Assembly: GCF_020382885.2 (NCBI RefSeq)
Contig: NC_058499.1
Span: forward strand, 19,267,872-19,331,871
Direction: 5' to 3'
Source of the DNA: Scatophagus argus
Lineage: Eukaryota; Chordata; Actinopteri; Scatophagidae
Length of the DNA: 64,000 nucleotides
A program made the translations under genes and the position numbers. The notes beneath the pieces were generated by a model. That model was not told the DNA's origin. It was given only the letters and a program-made list of their open reading frames with translations, and searched no databases. This document shows positions 48,601 through 60,800 of the stretch, piece by piece. Numbering within the stretch: the first letter of the stretch is position 1; every line of letters starts with the position of its first letter.

Positions 48601-51600
48601 AATGATAGAGGTCCCCATAAACCCATTCACTGTATTATTGCTTGCTTCTCCAAAATAATTAGTTTTATATTGTACGTTAAAAATATAAACAGTGGAAAAA
48701 TTTCAAGGTAATTTTCTATTTCAGGACAGTGTCTGTACTTTGGTATGCAGAGTTATGAATACAGACATGTCTGTGGTCTCACAGACTCGAATTTTCTCTT
48801 TGTTGTTTCTGATAATGTAAAGTGGAAATCTCTCTGCTGTCAAATAAAAGAAATGTCTAGAAGATGAGAGGCTCCAGGTAAAAAAGTGAAGCAAATGCGG
48901 GAATGAGTTTGTATAAGTTCAGTAGTGTGCTTCTGACCAGCAGGCTCACATCATCTGACTGGGATTAGTCCTGCATAGAATCACACAGACCAGTTCAAAC
49001 TACTAGTAAGCCGTATGACTGACTGCTGTAACTCCCATCTGTATCCATAATTCAAGCATAGAAAAAAGTCTACCTTAGCTTAAATTAGATAATGCTGTGA
49101 CATAATTGTCTGTAATACTTAAAGGTATGAATGATTTTTTGCTTCTTGGTGTTGACTGGCTTATTTTTCCTCAAATTAGGTCCCATGGTGGGAGAAATGT
49201 TGCCTCTCTTTTGGTCAGTGGAAAAAAGTTGGTCAAAGTTTACCAAAGTTGAACTTGACACAAAAATGTGGCCAGATTCACTTTGGCTCCACAAGCAAAT
49301 CAAGAAGTCATAGTGATTCAATTAGAATTAATTGCAAATTACTGCAACTTAATTACTGTAGAATGCTGCTGTTTTAACCATGGCTGGACTGCATTTGCCA
49401 TAAACTCTGTGCTGATGATTATGCTCAGCAGTGAAACGCAAATCATACAAAAATGACACATTCATTTCAATTCAACAAATCATTACACAAAACAAACTAT
49501 GAGTGGCAAAGTAAAGTAGGCCCCATTTTTCCTTGAGAGTCATAAAGCTGGACAGTCTCTCTACCACTGCATTCACAATGTTACCTTTAATCCCTTTGAA
49601 TTCCGTTTGTGACATGAAACTCTTGTTTTAGTCTTATTGTACAAAATTAGAGGTCATTACATGATGTAAACTATTCTTTCTATATTTACAAAGTATCACT
49701 TTGTTAAAAGTGACAAATGAAGTGAAGCAATGTATATGGACCCGTACTGTTTTACATATTGGCCCCCAGCCAAGTCATGAACAGGAAGTACACATGTATC
49801 TGAGCATCTGCAGGGCCCCTGTGTTATACCAGGTGCTGTCTGAATGGTCCACATCAGAAATAATTGAAACTGTAAAGATTTATGATGTTAGCAGACAGAC
49901 ACTGTTAGTGCTCACTGACATGCCCAGGCAGGTGTCTGAGACAGACTGTGTTATGACTGGATGTGACTAAATAGTCTGTTTGTGTGTGAAAGTGGAGTTT
50001 GTGAATCAGGAGTAATGATTTGTTAAGAGGGTGGACATGTTTAAAGTTTCATACCAATGTATTCTTGCTGCTTTGCAAAAGAGATTTGTATATTTAATGT
50101 GTACTTTTCACTTCCAATCATCGACTTCGTTACCCAAAACAATCTAGTCAAAAATGTGTTATCTTTGCATTATTTTCCTACAAATGAAACTATACTACTA
50201 TATATACTTTTGGAGGTACAAGGTTTTCACCTGATAGAGGGATTATTTAGTTGTTCCTGAATATTGTTTAATGAATGATCTCGAGTCAGTATGATGCCAA
50301 ACAAACTATAAAGCTCTGTTATTATCATTTCTGTGGTGCTCTTTTCTCTTTCCCTTCAGCTGCCCATGTCCACATTCATCTTCCATCAAACATGTTCCCC
50401 TTGATTGCTGATTCTACCTTTACACGCTTATTATATGTGTGGTTTGCCAAGCTTTTCCCCTGTCTATCACAAAGAGGAAATAAGGAAACTGCTACTGGTG
50501 ACCTTTGGACCTTGTGGCAGCGGGACGTCCAGACAAGAGGGGACGGACATGATGCTGATCCCCAAGACCATCTGACCCAGAACTCAAACACACATTTCTC
50601 TTGGTAAGAGCCTCACATAAGGGGAGTCAGCAATGAAGTCGCACAAAGGAAGTTGAGGCATGCAAGGACAGTAAGATGTGGAATCAAAGAAAACAACTAA
50701 AAACACATTCATATTAACTGTAAAGTGCAGATTTCATAATTCATGTAAAAACCAATTGCTTACATTACAAATGTACATACTACAGGAAAACTGCATAGCT
50801 ACAATCACTGATCCATTTCATATGTATTGCCCAAAATTACTTTCTAGATCTGCAGATTCTGTAAGGTAACAGAGTCACAAAATATCTAATCAAGGATTTA
50901 GGAGAGTTTACTAACTGATTGGCCTTGTCGAGAACTTTTGGCTATTTTGAATTCAGTATTTACTTAGATAAATAAATTAGGAGAAACCTTGCGCACACAG
51001 AAACAAAAAGGACCATAAATAAAAAATCAGGCCCTGAGCATGCTGGTGGCCTTGGCGGTTTGTTTTTAATTTTTACCAGTTTTCCTTTCAAGACACACCA
51101 TTCCATAGCGTGGTGCCTACATGAAATGCTCACTGACTATAATTTGTCTTTCTGCACAGACCCAGTGTTATGAATGAGGCTGCGGGTGTGTGTGTGAGTG
51201 TGAGTGTGTGTGTGTGTGTGTGCGTGGGGGGGAGGTGGTTTAAAAAAATGAAAGATTGAAAGATGCAGAGATGAAAAGGTTCAGAGAAAAAGAGACAAAC
51301 TCCATCTGCACAGCCCTCTCAGCATGTTCCAATTACAGCAGCTTTGAAGCAGAGTCCAGCAAGACGGTACTTTTGGCCCATCCTGAGAGCAGGAGGAGAC
51401 GAGAGAAAAGAGATTTGAAAGAGGGGAAAATGGTAGCTGTGAGAGGCACATGGGTGAGGGGAAGGAGAAAGCAGGGCAGAGAGAGGGTGAAAGGGTAACT
51501 GATTCATAAGAGAGAGAAGAAGAACGATAAAGCAATGAGGGAGAGAAAAGGGGCCAGTGAGGGCATAAACCACTTAGAAAGTGAGAACATTGAAGCACGA

Positions 51601-52496
51601 GAGGGAAAAAGAAAGAGAAGGCAGCACGCTACAGTGAGCCCTTGTTAGAGATGATCAATCAGCTACACTGAGCTGAGTTAACAAGCAGGGGCCCAGTCTG
51701 CAAGTTCAGTTCCTGCCCTAATAATCCACTACACACACAGACACACACCCACACACAGACAAACACACACACACACACAGTGTACATCCAGTGTGCCCAT
51801 TAATTACTCATATGGAAACTTGAAAATCAGCGACTTATTCCAACCTGTTGCACACTCCACTTTCTGCTCCTCATCAAAATGGAAAGACTCTCCTGTCAAT
51901 GTGCATTTTTCATGCTTCAAAATCAAAGTGTATCTGCTCACAAACTGCTTCTTTTCCAGTGATGGAAGAAATTTTCACATGGAGCCACGGAGTGAAACTA
52001 AGCTAAATGAATATGATTTGTGTAGTGAAAATAAACAAGGGGTTTTGTTGATGCTGTTGTGCTGTCCTGTGTCCCTCTTGGCCATAAATAAACTAACGTC
52101 CACAAACATTTAACTGTTTCTTTGACCAGACTACTTGAATAAATGTACACTGATGTAAAGTTAATGTATATCACTGTTCTTTACATTACTGGATTAAAGC
52201 ACTCAAGCAGGTCAACTTGACTTCCTGTCACCTCAGCCAAAAAACTGCTCTGACTATGTGCAACCAGGTCTCTAACAGAGCTAGAATCGTGTTGTGTAAG
52301 CTTTCACCTGCTTTCACTCGGTGGATATTCTGAAAACAGCTATAATGTAGAGAAGAAAGCTTCACACTCATAAAAAAGTGAAAGGTGAGGTTAGCAGCCC
52401 CACCTTATGGCTGAGTCCTCTTTTCCTGATTCTTCTGGCATCACTTCCTGTAGAGAGGACCAACAGGGACAGCAGCAGCACCACAGAGCCCGGCAT
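42658..52496 (-). CDS. wfdc1: WAP four-disulfide core domain protein 1 (ps20), complete, 6 exons
   Basis: WFDC1/ps20 is a small secreted protein with a protease-inhibitor-like WAP domain, known in mammals as a stromal growth regulator. Exons: 52496-52404, 44206-44011, 43794-43711, 43337-43197, 42865-42815, 42716-42658. GT-AG junctions and phases close to 207 residues (human 220). Residues 1-20 form a signal peptide (MPGSVVLLLSLLVLSTGSDA), followed by the basic RRIRKR. The single WAP domain spans about 50-88 with all eight Cys in order (C50, 62, 67, 73, 79, 80, 84, 88) and the family block RCPPPP. Downstream, VLDWLVQPKPRWLGGNGWLL and GIPNRGQC with further Cys match WFDC1 rather than other WAP proteins. 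The tail is His/Lys-rich (DKHHHKHLG). Intron 1 is 8.2 kb and the later introns are short. Confidence 0.97.
44513..44784 (-). mobile_element. V-SINE-like tRNA-derived SINE
   Basis: On the minus strand it starts GGGGGCAGTCGTGGATCAGC, then box B as GGTTCGATTCCCCG. A central part with CTTGAGCAAGGTACC and CTGCTCCCCGGGCGCTGCA is typical of fish V-SINE/DANA-related elements, and GGGTTAAATGCAGAG leads into the L2-like end. A tail of repeated CTTTAAT follows at 44513-44535. I saw no clear target-site duplication. It lies in wfdc1 intron 1. Confidence 0.75.
46381..46506 (-). mobile_element. 5'-truncated L2-like 3' tail with 10-bp target-site duplication
   Basis: On the minus strand GTAGTCAGCTGGGATAGGCT, then CCAGCTCCCCCGCGACCC, GATAAGCGGTATAGAAAAT and (GGAT)n form the conserved 3' end of fish L2-type LINEs. 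TGTAATAGCA flanks it exactly (46381-46390 and 46497-46506). The insert is only 106 bases, an extreme 5' truncation. Confidence 0.85.
46700..46900. repeat. Percomorph repeat fragment
   Basis: CAGCTAAAGGGCCAGATATT followed by CAGGAGTTGGTGGAGACCA resembles a repeat word often seen in percomorph introns. The local (CAGCTAAACAG)n words precede it. Boundaries are approximate and the class is unknown. Confidence 0.4.
47571..47588. repeat. Poly-C (poly-G) homopolymer
   Basis: Eighteen consecutive C. Its length may be unreliable in the assembly. Confidence 0.95.
51187..51226. repeat. GT-rich microsatellite
   Basis: Imperfect TG repeat with GAG interruptions, followed by a short G run. Confidence 0.9.
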
Positions 52497-52720
52497 GGTC
52501 CGTGTCCTGTACTCCAAATCCAAACTCTTTCTCTGTCTCCCTCCTTCTCCTCTTGTCCTGTCTCAGAGATGTTCCTTCTTCCTCTCTTTGCTCCAAAATT
52601 TGTCCTTTTATGCGTTTGTGGGTCTTCTGTTATGCTGCTTTCCCAGTTGAAGCAGTAACTCTCCCGTGCTCATGTGCAGCCAGAGATTACACAAGCCCTC
52701 TCCCTCCGACGGGACCTGCC

Positions 52721-52726
52721 TTTATA
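52721..52726 (-). promoter_or_regulatory. TATA box of wfdc1
   Basis: The minus strand reads GATTATAAAGGCAGG, a canonical TATAAA about 225 bases upstream of the wfdc1 ATG. A start site near 52695 and a 5' UTR of about 200 bases would follow. A TATA promoter fits a regulated, tissue-restricted secreted protein. The start site itself is inferred. Confidence 0.55.
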
Positions 52727-54189
52727 ATCGCCTGAGGAAAAAGTGCAGGGCAGAATGACAGAGCAGAGGGAAAGAAGGGGAAATACAGTGGAGATGAATG
52801 GAGGCAGTGTAGGGAAGAAACTAAAGGAGAATAGTCAGGGGAGCAAAAGAAGGGGAAGGGAGAAATAGCAGCTGTCTGTGCATCAGTTGCTGAGAGCTGA
52901 AACTGTCTGCTGGCACAGCATGCGCACATGTCTCTGGTGGGGGGGGGGGTGAAAGGAGGGAGGGGAGAGCGTTAGAGAGGGCAGCGTGTGTGAGAGACCT
53001 CCCCCTTGCCCCCTTGCTGCATCTCGCAGCACATCTGGCGATCTTTATGTGAATTTGACAAAGTCATGTCAATGAGCGGTCGGAACATATTTTGAGGCTT
53101 TGATTCACATGTTTTGCTTGCGTGCAGTATTGTAGGAGGGAAAATAAATGGCTTTACTAAGTGCAGGGTTTGAAAAATACTTGTTGACTGCTGGCTTGGA
53201 GTTCAAGCATGAATTTTAACTATTAACAGTCCAACATTCGTGTGTACATTCCTGATTTCCCTTAGGGACAGGGTGTGCATGATTTATCAGTACAGTGTTG
53301 CAGGGAATACATAGAACACACCTGAATGTGTATGAATGTGTCTGTGTGTGTACAGTCCTATGTCTGGATAATATGTTTGGAGAGGATACAGTGTGATTTC
53401 AGTGGCATTGACCCATAAAGAATGAAAGCATGTGGTGTGTTTCAGGGAAAGGGGCCTCTCTGTCTCAATCCCCATCCTGTGCTTCCTTTTTCACATTTCC
53501 CCAAAGTTGTGCACCCTCTCAAACTAGGACATCTTCCCCCAGTCTCACCCCTCCCCACCTTACCGCTAGACCTTTCTCGTCTTTCTGTCCCCTCCCCTCG
53601 CTCCATTCTCAGTGTCTTGCACTGAAAGGGAGAAAGAATGCTAAGCCTGCACAAATCTCAGTCATTATTAGTTTTACAGGAGCGGGGCTCATGTCACTGG
53701 GAGGCCCTGGCTTCACTTACACAAAAGACAAAGTGAAGAGTTAGAATGAGAGAGAAACAATAGAGCAGAAAGGGGGAAGATAGAGTTGGGAAAGAGTGCA
53801 TGAATGAATATGAGTGAAATTCAGAGAAATGCGCCTGTTCATTGCTGACAGGTTTGGCAGCACCATTATAACGGTGCAGAGGTGCATTTAAATTATTTTG
53901 GGAATGACTATTCGCAGCACTCCTTTTGCAGCATGATGTCCTGAAAGTCCTGACTCCTGTCATCTTGCCTTAAAATCAGGTACTGTTCCTATTAAAGTAG
54001 TAGCTTAGTCAACAATAGATCAAAGTCCAGTGATAAGCAGACAAGAAAATCTCACAGAACTGCAAACTTGCCTTGTACATGTCAAGCTTTCCACGTCTAA
54101 TACTTGTCCCTCAAAACGCATCTGTTTATTCTGCTCTCCATCTAACAAAAGTGCCACCTGTGGCCAGAATTTGTGGCTTAAATTGCATC

Positions 54190-54920
54190 ACAAGGGCTGT
54201 GTGTAGTATAATATCCAAATGGATTATGTCAAAGTTTCGGTGCGACAAATTGACCCTGACATTTTTGTACTTTCTGAAACATGGTTGATATTTGTCTTGA
54301 TATCCATAGTATCCTTTGATGTGGTCAGCCTAAGGGAGGTGGCATCGCCATTTTTGCGCCAGAGTTTGTAGATTAGCAAGCATCAGGACAGACTAATTGA
54401 AACATGTGAGTTTTCAGTTAGCAGAAGCAGAAGCTTCTAGTAGCTAAGTAGCAGAATTAACGAATGTGCACCAGTGCAAAACCAGGGAGGGTTTGGAGAT
54501 GTTAGGGCCACTAACTGAAGGCCCTGTCACTGTCTTTTATATGCAGCAGCATGCTCTTTCCCACGTGTTTCCAAACACTTTTGTTTGATGCTAACTTACT
54601 CACAAACTTGCTTCTGGCTTACTGACAACCTGTGAGAAAAGAACAGCACTACATTCCATTTATTTAAAAGCCATGTCTTGGTAAACTGCCAGGGCATTTC
54701 ACATGTCTTTTTAAATATAGATCAAGCTACACACTGCAAGTCCCAAGATTACTTACTCCTTGAAAATCACCATAGCGTTAATGAGATTGGGAAACAGGTT
54801 TTTAAATTTTATGCTCCACAGAAGTGGAACAATTTATAGAGGCTTGTGAGTTTGGACAAGCTTATCCCATTTGCTCGGTTTAAGGCCCTCGTGGCTGGCA
54901 TAGAACAGTGTGACTGTAGA
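54190..54920 (+). pseudogene. Decayed LINE fragment (endonuclease piece plus C-terminal piece)
   Basis: At 54246-54290 one frame reads QIDPDIFVLSETWL, the start of an APE-type LINE endonuclease. At 54335-54358 a different frame reads GGGIAIFA, also from that domain, so a frameshift lies between them. At 54780-54839 the frame reads NEIGKQVFKFYAPQKWNNL and a stop, typical of the C-terminal end of L2/Rex-like reverse transcriptase proteins. Most of the reverse transcriptase is missing. This is a dead internal-deletion copy. Confidence 0.7.
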
Positions 54921-55029
54921 TGTTTTCTTTGACTATTTGTTGGTATGGTCTGTTAATATTGTATATGTATTACATATGCATTATGTATGTAGTAATCTCG
55001 TTAGCCAGACTTTCTAATGTTCATAGTTT

Positions 55030-55580
55030 ACTCTATAAAGACAGAAGTATTGAGATGGGACTGTTCTTCAGGGGTTGGCCTGGGCCCCTTACTTCCAGTG
55101 AAAAGTCTTAATGCTTCAGCATACCAACACATTTTGGACAATGCTATACTTCCAACTTTGTGGTAACAGTTTGGGGAAGGCCCTTTTCTATTCCAGTTTG
55201 GCTGTGTCCCAGTGCACAAAGCAAAGACATGGCTGGATGAGTTTGATGTGGAAGAACTTGACTGGCCCACACAGAGCCCTGACCTCAACCACATCCAACA
55301 CCTTTGGGATGAACTGGAACAGAGATTGTGATTCAGGCCTTTTGGTCCAACATCAGTGTCTGACCTCACAAATGCTCTACTGCATGAATGGGCAAAAATT
55401 CCCACAGAAACACTCCAGAAACTTATGGAAAGTCTTCCCAGAACAGTGGAAGTTGTAATATCTGCAAAGCTGTCTATGTATTTAGAATGCAATATCATAT
55501 ATATTATATGACATATATTTGTCCATATACACTATATGGACAAATATATAATATATATGTCCATACAGTGTATGTTATAG
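55030..55580 (+). pseudogene. Tc1-type transposon remnant, 3' part of transposase
   Basis: After a short end-like ACAGAAGTATTGAGA (55040 area) the sequence joins late transposase: ELDWPTQSPDLNHIQHLWDE near 55255-55315, where the Glu of WDELE is the last DDE residue. The next codons run into a premature stop. The DNA motif CACTATATGGACAAA near 55529-55544 is the terminal repeat of common fish Tc1-like elements. The 5' two thirds of the transposase is deleted. Confidence 0.75.
55512..55576. repeat. Nested palindromes of Tc1 terminal repeat
   Basis: TTTGTCCATATACACTATAT reads into its own inverted copy (ATATGGACAAAT), followed by a second inverted copy (TATGTCCATACAGTG). The result is back-to-back terminal repeats around short AT spacers. 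Confidence 0.7.
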
Positions 55581-55907
55581 CAGACAAATGTTGAATCCAT
55601 TCCATACAGTCACCATCCGGTAAACTCTTGACATATTGAGTAACTCTCATACACCACTGTGTCCACAGTGAGGAAATCCAAAACTAGACAAACCTGCAGT
55701 ATTTACAGTACTTACAGATGCTAAGTTTGATTTAACAGTTGGATCACTCAACGTTAAATAAGTCATCCACTCTAAAATACTCAACTGTACAAAAAATGAA
55801 ATGTACCTTAATGGAGCAATTCTATATTAATAATATATAATATTCCCAGACATGTTTATTCTCACATACATCATTACTATCCTTCCTTGCCTATCCTGGA
55901 CTGTATA

Positions 55908-55942
55908 CATGAATACTGTAGAAACTAAAAACAGTATTCATG
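55908..55942. repeat. Perfect 12-bp inverted repeat
   Basis: CATGAATACTGT (55908-55919), an 11-base spacer, then ACAGTATTCATG (55931-55942). It lies just right of the Tc1 remnant. No element was recognised around it. Confidence 0.8.
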
Positions 55943-56769
55943 AATAGTATAATGGGTGAAACATTCACACATTCCAACCTATGGATAAGACAGCATTAAG
56001 TGCAAAAGATCAATTCTGAACTGAATTACTTCTTATATAAGACAGAATTAGAGAGAGAGAAAGAAAAACCTCAAAGACTAAGTCTACCGACGGGCAATCT
56101 TTTCAGACACTGACTCTCCACTCAAACACAGAAATTCTTTTCATCTGAGAGGCTTTCTCCGGAGGCAGAGACACACTGTGGATGTTTCTGGAGGGTGGAG
56201 TTTCTGCAAGTCTCTGGGGGCTTCATCTTCATATCACATGTTTCTGCACTCTGATGGTCAAGATTAATTCCAGTCTACTTCGTGACATAATAGTTGGTAG
56301 CTGTCCAGAGAAGGATCTGCCTCAGTGGTTGGAGCAGTTCCTCAGCCACACGTGACAATGACGTGAGCACAGTAAGAGTGAGTTTGTACATGCCAAATGC
56401 GAATATGTATGGCATATGTTTCATAATGAAACCCAGCTTGTGCATCTGGACAAAATATGTGCCACTTTGTGGATTAACATGTTTATCCAAATGTGCTGAT
56501 AGTATGTGGTTTGTGTGTCTGTTTACCCAAAACATTTACTGTATTTATTTATTGTTTCTGAATGGTAGCTTCTGTTCATCATACTTCTGGCTGAAATTTG
56601 AGTTTTTGCAAGAGGAGGATGTTCATTAATATATAATAATTCAGACATTTGTGTAAATGTTTAGCTCTCACAAATGCAGATTCTTGCCTGTGAATACATT
56701 ATACACTGGCATATAAAATATTACATCATACGAGAACTTTTTTTTTAGGGTAAATATTTCCAGCTAAGT

Positions 56770-57235
56770 GCTGGCATCCGCATGCTAGCAAATTCACAAT
56801 GAGTAAGCTAACATGCTAATGTGTTACCATCTTAGTTTACTTATTACCTAATTAGCATTAAGCACTACAGCTGAAGCTGATGAGAACGTCATTAGTTTTG
56901 TAGGTATTTAAACAACAGTTTAACAAATGACCTGACAGTGGTGCTAGATGGAGTATCACCAAAGGCGTCAGGATTCGTCATCTGGTGAGCATGACTGTCT
57001 GTACAAAATTTCATGACAATTCATCCAACAATTGTTGAGCTCTTTCACTAAAAACCAAAAATGTGAACCTCATGGTAACACAAGGGGAAGGTCGGAGGAT
57101 CACCGAAGTCATCAGGATTCAGTTTCTAGGGACCATGAATGTCAGTACATTCAACTGGCAGACTGCCTTACTGACCAACAGGCCATTTCCATCCATACAG
57201 ACACAATGCTGGCATGGCTAAGCATATAACATATA
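56770..57235. repeat. Percomorph repeat with an internal 144-bp duplication
   Basis: GTATCACCAAAGGCGTCAGG (56953) and GGATCACCGAAGTCATCAGG (57097) begin two related units 144 bases apart. Each is followed by a CATGA..GT.TGTAC word, and the first also by AAATTTCATGACAATTCATC. Upstream is the ATGCTAGC..GCTAACATGCTAATG stretch. The layout matches, from memory, a repeat that is very common in percomorph introns. No coding capacity is seen. Confidence 0.6.
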
Positions 57236-57867
57236 GAAATGATATTATTGTAAGTCTATGCAAACCAAAAGGTGATCAGTTTATCATTTTATTTCCGTTA
57301 ACTTGCTTCTCCGGTGGGCTGCACTTGTGTCAGTATGATGAAGCCTGAAGCGGAAGCCTGTCAAAGCCATTCATTCCAAATTGGGGCTGTCAGCCTGAGT
57401 CAGGGGTCAGCCTGAGAGGTCAGAGGTCAGCTGTGATTGGTTATGGTTTGTAGGCTGCTGTATTTGGAGAAGGGTGAAAGTTGAAATTGTTGGGCTGTAA
57501 TACACTTAAGAATTTAGTTCGTCACATTACATCTGAGTTTTTTCACAACTACAAAGGATTTTGCTGTAGAAAGTCTCTCTAGCATTTTGATTCACACAGT
57601 TTATTCAAAACTAAGTTTGTCCTTTCAATGTGTTGTCAACAGCAATAAAAGTCTACTTTGCTACTTTACTGTCTCCCATTTAAAAAGTTCACCGAGCACA
57701 AGCTGCATCCCAGCATTTGGTTTTAATGTCTGTCTGATAGAATGTAAACGTTGAGCAGCAAGAGAGGGCAGATAAATCTCTGACTTAATGGCTGTTTTAG
57801 TCAGTGATTGGATGTGCGCATGTCTTGTTTGTACAGTTTGGATTTAAGCAATGTGACAAAACAGAAA

Positions 57868-57891
57868 ACACACACACACACACACACACAT
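57868..57891. repeat. (CA)n microsatellite
   Basis: Clean run of 12 CA units, then TACACATACA. Confidence 0.95.
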
Positions 57892-60800
57892 ACACATACA
57901 GTATGGGTGCACACAAAGAACAAAATTGTGTTGAGGATTTATTTGACTATAAAGAGTCAACAATCCTATTACTGGCGCCATTTGCTCTACTTTACCAGAC
58001 TATGAACCAGATACATCAACACAGAAATGGAAAAGTTTCTACACTGCTCATGTAATCTCATAATGTACCTTTGCATCAATACTTTTTATTTGTGATGTCT
58101 GAAATATGATGTACTTTTGATCCTGTGTGCTTTTATGTGATGCAATTTTTGTGTGTCTTGAGTTATGGCAACAAAATGGCCTTAATGAGTTAAAGTTGGA
58201 TAGCTGTTTAAAGATGCAGGCTGACTCTGGAAAAATAAAAGAAGAAAGGAGGATGAAATGGAAAAAGGAAGAAAACAAGAAGCTGGGGGACAGAAGAGAG
58301 GCAGATGTGGGTTGATAGAGGCACGGAGTGCATTGTGAGGAATGAATGACAACAGACAAAGATGGGATCACATAGACCAAACATCTGTATCATCTCTGCC
58401 TCTCACATCTGAAAGCTATCTATCCTTTTATCTTAAAAATCTAAAAATCTGTGTGTTTACATGAAGAACCGGTTCTTAAATAACCGAAATCAAAGTGAAA
58501 TCACTTGTTGAACTTGGACAGGGAGCCACTGAAACTCAAAACACATGAAAGATTTACCTCTGCGCATTCCTGAAGACTATTCTTTGACCTGTTTTGGGTG
58601 TTGATGCTGTGGACTAAAACTGTGAACATTTTTGCCTTCTGCAAACAAATGAAGCCGATTATAAATTGCAGTCTGGAAGAAGAAGGAAGGAAGAAACCTT
58701 TTTCAAAGTCAAGGCATCCACAGGCCATGTACACATGAAACTATCCATGTCTAACGCAGTAACCTGTTCGAACATGCATTTTTGCCTTCAGTGGAGGTGG
58801 TGTGCCAGCCAGGTCGCTAGTAACGCTCATTAAGCTAAATCCCCCGTAGCTACGCTAATCATTTCTCATTACCACCATGTCTGTCTCTCTTTTGTTCTAA
58901 TCAGTGAGGAGGTTAGAGCCATGCTCGAGCTCAGCTTCTTCTCCCACATGACTAATTTATTCCTCTATCTTTATCCTCCTATGTCTCTAACCAGCACAAA
59001 GTCTGACTGCACTCAGCTAACTTTGAGGGTTCTTCAGTATAAAGTAATTAAATATTTTCTATCAATGTCCCTCTCTTCCTCTATGTTCCTCAACTCTTTT
59101 CATTTTCCCTCACCTTCTATTCTACTCTTCCTCTCCCCTCTTGCACTGATCCTCAGCTTTAAGTTTCCCCTCCTCCTGATTTCCTCTCCCCATTTTCTCC
59201 CAGCTGGTTTTTACTTTTTTATTTTTTTCACATTCATGCCTTTTCTCCCCTCTCTTGTCCCCGTTACCTTTTCCTCTCCCTCCTCCTTCTCTTCTCATCT
59301 CTTCTCATTCTCATCCCAGCTACTGAGTGCTTTGAACTCTGGTAGCAGTGCAGCATTCCTCAGCATGACCCTAAGGAACAAGGTGGCGAAAAAAAAGAAG
59401 AAGAAAAAAGAAAGGGAAAAAGAGACAACCTATTTCAGCTGTTTCTATAGCGACCCTGAGCCCAGGATTTCCACCTCTGGGGTCAAAGTTACTAAGTCCT
59501 GCTAGACTTCAAAGCTCTTCCTGTGTTTTCTGCCTTGTTGGAGTTGTTGCTGAACGGGTCAAATGTAGACATTCACGTATCTCTGCTGCTCCTCTCTCCT
59601 TCTCTACACACATGCACACACAGCGGCTTGTGAACTGTAGGTGAAGACTGAAATAGTCACACTCACATGTTAGAAGTTACAGCACATGGGCTTGTCTCAC
59701 CAATTTTTTTTTTTTTTTACCTTGTCATGTATCAATAGTTAGTATGTGGGTCATTTTCATAAAGGAGGGAGGGCTCACAGGAGAAACATTTAAAACAAAG
59801 ATGTCAAAATCAAAACATCACAGCCCAAGGTGCCCTGACGTTTACTCCTGAGTACAAGTAAAGCTCAAAAAACGTTGTATTCCCTCCAGAGCCACAGAGG
59901 ATATTATGCAACTGTGATGAGTTAAATGAGTTAGGATATTCATTCATTTATGTGCTCAATCAGTAAAAATGCCTTTTAGAGAAAGACCAATTAAAGAATA
60001 TGGTGCGAAGTCCATACTGTCTGTTGTGTTTGTTGCTCAGTTGGATATGTCATCCCTTTTAAGTGCTGTGCAAATAGTGTGTTAATTAAATGTTTATGGA
60101 CTTCAGGCAGGCTGATATGCAATTAAAAGATTAAACTTCCTCATGTATCAAACAACAGTAGGTTTTAGCTTCACTGGGATGGAAACCAGCAGACTTCCTT
60201 TTCATGATGATAGGTGGCCTCATCTCACTCTTGGCAGTCAACCAGTCATCCATGACGTACAGTGTGTGTCTGTGTATTTGAGTGTGTGTTTGGTTTTCAT
60301 GTAGAGTTTCTATGAAACATGGATTATGTCTTTGTTCTTGTCTAGCAGGTCAAAAGCTGGTGGTATTTTGTGACCAGCTCTCTTATTGTGGTGAGTTTTC
60401 TTTTCTGCAGACTCTTTTCTTTGGTGTGTGTTCATGTTTCCATGAGTGTGGATGTTTGTGTGTGAATGTGCAGCTTGTCTGTTAGTGGGGCGGAGAGGGG
60501 CCAGTATGGGCCACTGTTTGTAAATCTTGGTTTGGAGTTTGCTATTGCAGATTTATACAGAGTGACACGTTTATTTATACTTGTTATATTTGAATTATAC
60601 CAGGCTGAAGATGTTTATCTGGTGCCTCTTGTTGGTTCAGGGTTATGAAAGCTAGTTTTATTGATGGTTGCACATACCAAACATTCTGCAGCAGAGGAGG
60701 AAAAAGAAGAAATGCTTTCCTCACTGGTTCCCAGACTGCATTATGTTTGAATCGATTTGTTTCAGCAATGTACTTTAACATTTTTTTTAAATTCTACATG

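Larger units (their letters stand above)
44207..52403. other. Intron 1 of wfdc1
   Basis: An 8.2-kb intron flanked by a GTGGGG donor and a CTCTCAG acceptor. It contains a V-SINE-like element, an L2-like tail with a target-site duplication, a percomorph repeat fragment, a poly-C tract and GT/CA runs. No other exon is supported. Confidence 0.8.

Noticed and set aside
55111..55458. 115-codon plus-strand frame within the Tc1 remnant
   Set aside because: It is in a different frame from the recognisable transposase words (QSPDLN, LWDELE), so it is a shadow of the transposon.
55028..55498. 156-codon minus-strand frame
   Set aside because: Antisense of the Tc1 remnant, with no family match.
58921..59505. 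Longest open frame in the window, 194 codons on the plus strand
   Set aside because: It runs through a pyrimidine-rich tract (Ser/Leu/Phe/Pro-rich) and then a poly-Lys stretch. No domain, no convincing splice sites and no neighbouring exons. Composition explains its length.
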